In this document: piece after piece, positions 5,968 through 8,633 of the stretch | How the letters are laid out: each line of letters starts with the position of its first letter | How positions within the stretch are numbered: position 1 is the stretch's first letter | Assembly: GCA_937910665.1 (NCBI GenBank) | Contig: CALEPR010000170.1 | Location: 1-8,633 of the forward strand | Source of the DNA: an uncultured Selenomonadales bacterium | Lineage (GTDB): Bacteria > Bacillota > Negativicutes > Selenomonadales > Selenomonadaceae | DNA length: 8,633 bases | Direction: 5' to 3' | The notes under the pieces: generated by a model | The model's database searches: none | Told to the model about the DNA's origin: nothing | The model's input: the letters and a program-made list of their open reading frames with translations, nothing else | Made by a program: the position numbers and the translations under genes

Positions 5968-6027
5968 CTAAGTGAAAATGGGGCGGCTTGACATTTTGAC
6001 TTTTCGATTTATCTGGGGGAGGAAATA

Positions 6028-6516
6028 TCATGCACTTTCTTTGAGTATTCTGCCGACTGTATTTGTGCTGATACCAAATTCATTTGCAGTAATTTGATAA
6101 GTATGTGCAGGACTTTCATTGTAAAAGTCGATAACGCGCTGACGGAAGTCGGAATCATAGCGAGGTCTACCTGCGCGACCAGGTCTTTGAGACAAAGGAG
6201 CAAGTTGAGCTTGAAGTCTGGTATTTTCTAATTTGAGACATGCAAGTTCTTGACCCAACTGAGAATTTTCATTTTTTAAGAAATCAATGATAAGATTTTT
6301 TGACTTCAACAGGTTGAGTAAGTCGTTCACATGTGCTTTAAAATGTTTAGCAGAATTAAGGAAGTAGTTGTGATTATCAATCAAAGAGGAATAACGTAAG
6401 AAAAACAAGAGTGGATCGCGTTTAACCAGATTTTCTAATTCTTCTTTAGTCAGCTTTACTTTGATTAAAGATTCGCAAATCTTGTCGTCAGCCAAAAATT
6501 TAAAATCTTCAGTCAT
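6028..6516 (-). CDS. Coiled-coil and HTH protein, partner of the Rep-like gene
   Basis: A 162-residue protein. ATG 6516 is preceded by a strong AGGAGGT site. Residues about 1-70 are helical and charged. Residues about 70-105 (LLNLLKSKNLIIDFLKNENS and following) have the heptad pattern of a coiled coil. A short Arg/Gly/Pro linker (RPGRAGRPRY) leads to a C-terminal helix-turn-helix resembling those of transposases and resolvases (FRQRVIDFYNES, then ANEFGISTNTVGRILKE). It follows the Rep-like gene by 32 bases and is probably co-transcribed. The likely role is a dimeric DNA-binding accessory or repressor of that replication or transposition module. I do not recognise a named family, and no catalytic residues are seen. 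Confidence 0.78.
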   Translation of the reverse strand: MTEDFKFLADDKICESLIKVKLTKEELENLVKRDPLLFFLRYSSLIDNHNYFLNSAKHFKAHVNDLLNLLKSKNLIIDFLKNENSQLGQELACLKLENTRLQAQLAPLSQRPGRAGRPRYDSDFRQRVIDFYNESPAHTYQITANEFGISTNTVGRILKESA

Positions 6517-6548
6517 AACAGTAACCTCCTGTTAAAAATTATCAATGT

Positions 6549-7667
6549 CTAAAGTTGCTCCAGCTGATAAATAGGATTGGTAAACTGTGGGATACCTCTG
6601 TCTTTAGGAATCAAGACAGGGTGTAAATCCAAAGAGCGTATATGCTTTAAGCGGTTGCGAAAAGTATTGGCACTGCCTTCAACAACGATGTTAGTACGCT
6701 TAATTCTGGTGCCACCTGCAATAAATTGATTTTTAGCAGAATCAATATGGCGAGCCTGTGCAATTAACTGCATGGTCTGAAATAGCTTAGCTTTAGTAGA
6801 TGGTCTAAAATCAGAGGAGTCGATAAGTTTTTTAGCTCGATAACGATACATAAATTCTCCTCTTCCTACGGAGCGATCATATTCAGTAAGCAAAATATCG
6901 CGAGCAATATCAGCGTTAAGATAGTTGAGGATAGAGCGAGAATCAAGATTGTATTTGTTGAGAAAATTGCGTATGCGAGGTTTATAACATTGAACTTCAA
7001 AGCGAATGATATTTTCCGCTTGTTCAATAAGGCTTAATTCCTCATCAGTCAGGACGTGATAATTACCGCCGTAAAGATGTTCGAGTTGCTCTTGTTTATC
7101 ATAGAAAATAACTTTTACAGAACCGTTACGCTCAGCCGTACTTTGTTCTGATCTGGGAATGGTAGAAATATAGGTATCTTGTCTGCGAAAGTAATTGGAG
7201 CATTTACGAGTCAACTCTAAAAACAGATTTTTATTCTCTGCAGAATTAAAGCGAAAATTATGAGTATAATCGATGCGTTGACAAAGCCAATTAGACAACT
7301 GAGTGAATTTTTCGTCAGTGGTATAGACACGCATATTATCAGCAAATCGTCTTTCCAACAAAGAGATATGATAATTATCAGGTCTAAATAACTCAATAGT
7401 ACGTCTACTGATGATCATAACTTGCGGATCAACTTCGATAAATACATAGAATTGATGTTGCAAGGTATGAGGATCGTCATAGCGATAAAAAGTAAGGATA
7501 TGAAAGCCGTTGGAAGGAGAAGTAGAGCCAATGTTAAATGAAATTCTGGGGTTGGCAGATGTAGCGAATAAAGGTTGAAGTTGCTCTTCAGGAAAATGAA
7601 ATCCCGCACGTAAAAATTGTAATTCGTTGAAAGAAATTTCTTGTTGTGTAGAAAAAGTATGAATCAT
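6549..7667 (-). CDS. Putative replication initiator (phage/plasmid gene II/X-like)
   Basis: A 372-residue protein. ATG 7667 is preceded by GAGAGGAG at good spacing. Three features resemble phage/plasmid replication proteins of the gene II/X type: VKVIFYDKQEQLEHL in the middle, IIRFEVQCYKPRIRNFL about 20 residues later, and a C-terminal GTRIKRTNIV...NRLKHIRSL...VLIPKDRG segment. From memory, the same order (YDK, then RFEVQ, then a C-terminal helical DNA-binding segment ending in an IP..WG/RG motif) occurs in Firmicute plasmid or mobile-element Rep proteins. The clear HUH metal motif is not evident by eye, so nicking activity is unproven. It is the first gene of a two-gene minus-strand operon and has an unusually structured leader. 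Its alternative identity is an uncharacterised transposase. Confidence 0.55.
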   Translation of the reverse strand: MIHTFSTQQEISFNELQFLRAGFHFPEEQLQPLFATSANPRISFNIGSTSPSNGFHILTFYRYDDPHTLQHQFYVFIEVDPQVMIISRRTIELFRPDNYHISLLERRFADNMRVYTTDEKFTQLSNWLCQRIDYTHNFRFNSAENKNLFLELTRKCSNYFRRQDTYISTIPRSEQSTAERNGSVKVIFYDKQEQLEHLYGGNYHVLTDEELSLIEQAENIIRFEVQCYKPRIRNFLNKYNLDSRSILNYLNADIARDILLTEYDRSVGRGEFMYRYRAKKLIDSSDFRPSTKAKLFQTMQLIAQARHIDSAKNQFIAGGTRIKRTNIVVEGSANTFRNRLKHIRSLDLHPVLIPKDRGIPQFTNPIYQLEQL

Positions 7668-7689
7668 TGTTGTTATCTCCTCTCAGTGA

Positions 7690-7807
7690 GTTAGGATTTA
7701 CGCAAAAATTTTCAGACTTGAAAAAGATTGAGAAAACAGTCTAATACCGACAGCCGTCGGCATTAGACTTAGAAAAAAGAAGAAGAATTTTGTACGGAAA
7801 TCCTAAC
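7690..7807. repeat. Nested inverted repeats (cruciform) in the Rep leader
   Basis: The outer arms GTTAGGATTT (7690-7699) and AAATCCTAAC (7798-7807) are perfect complements and extend to 13 positions with one mismatch. Centred inside is a 13-bp stem with one mismatch and a four-base loop (7739-7768, GTCTAAT..CCGAC and complement). No T-run follows on either strand, so this is not a simple terminator. It could be a Rep nick site, a single-strand origin or a leader regulatory fold. Confidence 0.85.
7718..7747 (+). promoter_or_regulatory. Possible plus-strand promoter in the Rep leader
   Basis: TTGAAA (7718-7723), 18 bases, TAATAC (7742-7747). A transcript from about 7754 would be antisense to the Rep leader and run to the terminator at 7955-7982. 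The -10 lies inside the central hairpin. Confidence 0.3.
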
Positions 7808-7833
7808 CCTTAATTTTGTGTCTCTCAATGTAG

Positions 7834-7861
7834 ATATTAGATTTTCCATTGTCTAAATCAA
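7834..7861 (-). promoter_or_regulatory. Possible promoter of the Rep/HTH operon
   Basis: On the minus strand TTGATT (7861-7856), 16 bases, TAATAT (7839-7834). It would give a leader of about 160 bases that includes the nested inverted repeat 7690-7807. The match is moderate. Confidence 0.4.
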
Positions 7862-7954
7862 ATTTTAAAAATTTTATCGACCCCCTAAATATTGCGTGAG
7901 AGGCTTTCTGAATAGAATCTTTAGCCCCGCCATTGTTTTATAGTGTTTTTAGTG

Positions 7955-7982
7955 ACCGTCCAGAAATGGGCGGTTTTTTTTT
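7955..7982 (+). terminator. Rho-independent terminator without an upstream gene
   Basis: ACCGTCC (7955-7961) pairs with GGGCGGT (7968-7974, one G-U pair) across AGAAAT, followed by a run of nine T. No plus-strand gene lies between 6028 and 7955, so it ends either a small RNA or a gene that has been lost. Confidence 0.85.
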
Positions 7983-8012
7983 GCCTAAGAATAAGATAAG
8001 GAGTGAGAATTT

Positions 8013-8075
8013 ATGTCCGAGAGAAGTCCGCCGTACAAGAAAAGCGGCAAATTTTTATGTGTTATCAATTTTTAA
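8013..8075 (+). CDS. Small ORF with good ribosome-binding site (20 residues)
   Basis: ATG 8013 is preceded by AAGGAG at about ten bases, and the frame encodes MSERSPPYKKSGKFLCVINF before TAA at 8073. It lies directly after the terminator and just before the second IS607 element. It could be a leader peptide, the start of a gene interrupted near here, or chance. The ribosome-binding site is the only positive evidence, and I recognise no family. Confidence 0.3.
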   Translation: MSERSPPYKKSGKFLCVINF

Positions 8076-8126
8076 GAAAGAGGCTGACAACAGATAAAGA
8101 AAACTTATAAAAAATTATAAGAAGTA

Positions 8127-8155
8127 TTGCTGATTTTGAAAGTTTATTGTAAAAT
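8127..8155 (+). promoter_or_regulatory. Promoter of IS607 tnpA
   Basis: TTGCTG (8127-8132), 17 bases, TAAAAT (8150-8155). The -10 lies inside the left arm of the perfect inverted repeat at 8142-8195, so binding or folding of that repeat should affect expression. Confidence 0.6.
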
Positions 8156-8195
8156 AACTTTGGTGGTGATTCAGTTGAAATATTTTACAATAAAC
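8142..8195. repeat. Perfect 15-bp inverted repeat around the tnpA start
   Basis: GTTTATTGTAAAATA (8142-8156) and TATTTTACAATAAAC (8181-8195) are exact complements. The 24-base loop holds the ribosome-binding site GGTGGTGAT and the TTG start. The left arm covers the -10 element and the right arm covers codons 3-7. Confidence 0.9.
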
Positions 8196-8633
8196 AAATT
8201 TGCAAAGATTGTGGGAGTAACGCCGCAAACGCTCAGGAATTGGGACAAGGCAGGAAAACTTATTCCACATCATACCGCCGAAAATGGCTACAGATATTAC
8301 TCGGACGAACAGTTAAAACAAATTACAGGAGTTTTAACTAAGCCGAAAATTACAATCGGCTATTGCAGAGTGTCAAGTCATAAACAGAAAGATGATTTGG
8401 AAAGACAAATTGAAAATGTAAAAATGTATCTTTTGGCGCAAGGTAAGCCGTTTGAAATAGTAAGTGACATTGGTAGTGGAATAAATTATAAACGCAATGG
8501 ACTTTCAGAGTTGCTGGAAAGAATTAACAATAACGAAATTGAAAAAGTGGTGATTTTGTACAAAGACAGACTTGCACGTTTCGGTTTTGAACTTATTGAA
8601 TATGTAGCAAGTTTGCACGGTTGCGAAATTGAA
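8175..8633 (+). CDS. tnpA: IS607-family serine recombinase TnpA (partial at 3' end)
   Basis: TTG 8175 follows GGTGGTGAT at normal spacing, and the frame is open to the window edge, giving 153 residues of a usual 190-215. Residues 1-55 are a MerR-type helix-turn-helix (KFAKIVGVTPQTLRNWDKAG, YRYYSDEQL). The serine recombinase catalytic domain starts near residue 59 with IGYCRVSSHKQKDDLERQ; the Ser of the RVS motif (about residue 67) is the expected nucleophile. VVILYKDRLARFGFELIEY supplies the conserved arginines. Such enzymes move the element between GG dinucleotides through a serine-linked intermediate, and tnpB normally follows. No defect is seen. Expression is probably limited by the inverted repeat around the start. 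Confidence 0.95.
   Translation, partial: MKYFTINKFAKIVGVTPQTLRNWDKAGKLIPHHTAENGYRYYSDEQLKQITGVLTKPKITIGYCRVSSHKQKDDLERQIENVKMYLLAQGKPFEIVSDIGSGINYKRNGLSELLERINNNEIEKVVILYKDRLARFGFELIEYVASLHGCEIE

Larger units (their letters stand above)
5591..6027. other. Candidate replication origin region
   Basis: A non-coding stretch of about 440 bases packed with repeats. It has a perfect hairpin flanked by 13-bp direct repeats (5622-5667), three tandem 22-bp units (5704-5769), a 19-bp direct repeat pair (5842-5860 and 5919-5937), and several further stems (5862-5886, 5872-5914, 5891-5905, 5955-5967). It follows an initiator-like gene. No exact DnaA box was found by eye and there is no strongly AT-rich block. 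An open frame at 5784-5975 has no ribosome-binding site and encodes mostly the repeats, so it is not called. Confidence 0.65.
8083..8633 (+). mobile_element. IS607-type element, left half (partial)
   Basis: Contains the left end and the first part of tnpA; tnpB would follow beyond the window. The segment 8099-8124 matches the inverse complement of 621-646 in the right end of the first element at 22 of 26 bases. This supports both belonging to the same family, or even the same element. The nearest GG for the boundary is 8082/8083, but the exact left junction is uncertain by about 20 bases. The orientation is the same as the element at the window start. Confidence 0.7.

Noticed and set aside
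5784..5975. 63-codon open frame on the plus strand
   Set aside because: No ribosome-binding site, and its sequence is mainly the repeats and hairpin arms of the origin-like region.
7739..7768. Terminator at the central hairpin
   Set aside because: The stem is strong but no T-run follows directly on either strand.
654..8092. Single IS607 element in a circle interrupting one hsdS
   Set aside because: Joining the left flank (complement of sequence ending near 8082-8092) to hsdS codon 10 gives a short frame with a quick stop and no HsdS-like residues. The flanks therefore do not rejoin, though later rearrangement cannot be excluded.

Overview
The window is about 8.6 kb of moderately AT-rich bacterial DNA with strong Shine-Dalgarno sites, TTG starts and plasmid/mobile-element genes. 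The gene families and ribosome-binding sites suggest an anaerobic Firmicute (Bacillota, perhaps Negativicutes), but this is a low-certainty inference because no housekeeping gene is present.

Layout. (1) 1-653: the right half of an IS607-type element, with the C-terminal half of TnpB and a downstream structured segment that probably belongs to its omega/reRNA. (2) 654-1850: remains of a type I restriction-modification locus. On the minus strand lie the C-terminus of HsdM, a small antitoxin-like gene, a PIN-domain toxin and the first ten codons of HsdS, joined by 4-bp and 8-bp overlaps and a 1-bp gap. HsdS is cut exactly at a GG dinucleotide by the IS607 element. A separate 30-residue HsdS C-terminus lies on the opposite strand at 1758-1850. 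(3) 2045-5970: a theta-type replicon-like module. It has a bidirectional-looking terminator, a consensus promoter, a BRO-N protein translationally coupled to a DnaB-like helicase, a second promoter, a MerR-HTH replication-initiator-like protein, then a repeat-rich region with three perfect 22-bp iterons and several hairpins (candidate origin). (4) 6028-7982: a minus-strand pair made of a replication-protein-like gene (resembling phage/plasmid gene II/X-type Reps) and a coiled-coil/HTH protein. It is preceded by a large nested inverted repeat and a plus-strand terminator that has no gene. (5) about 8083-8633: the left end of a second IS607-type element in the same orientation as the first, with its promoter, a perfect 15-bp inverted repeat around the start of tnpA, and the first 153 codons of the serine recombinase.

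How it fits together. The middle looks like the replication core of a plasmid or integrative element. A damaged restriction/toxin-antitoxin block sits on one side and a second, unrelated replication module on the other, all bounded by two half copies of IS607-like elements. If the molecule is circular, these halves could also be one element cut by the window edges, but the flanks I can read do not rejoin into hsdS. The main novelties are the toxin-antitoxin pair nested inside a type I RM operon, the reconstructable IS607 insertion site in hsdS, the hairpin over the tnpA start, and the Rep/HTH module with its cruciform leader and possible antisense RNA.
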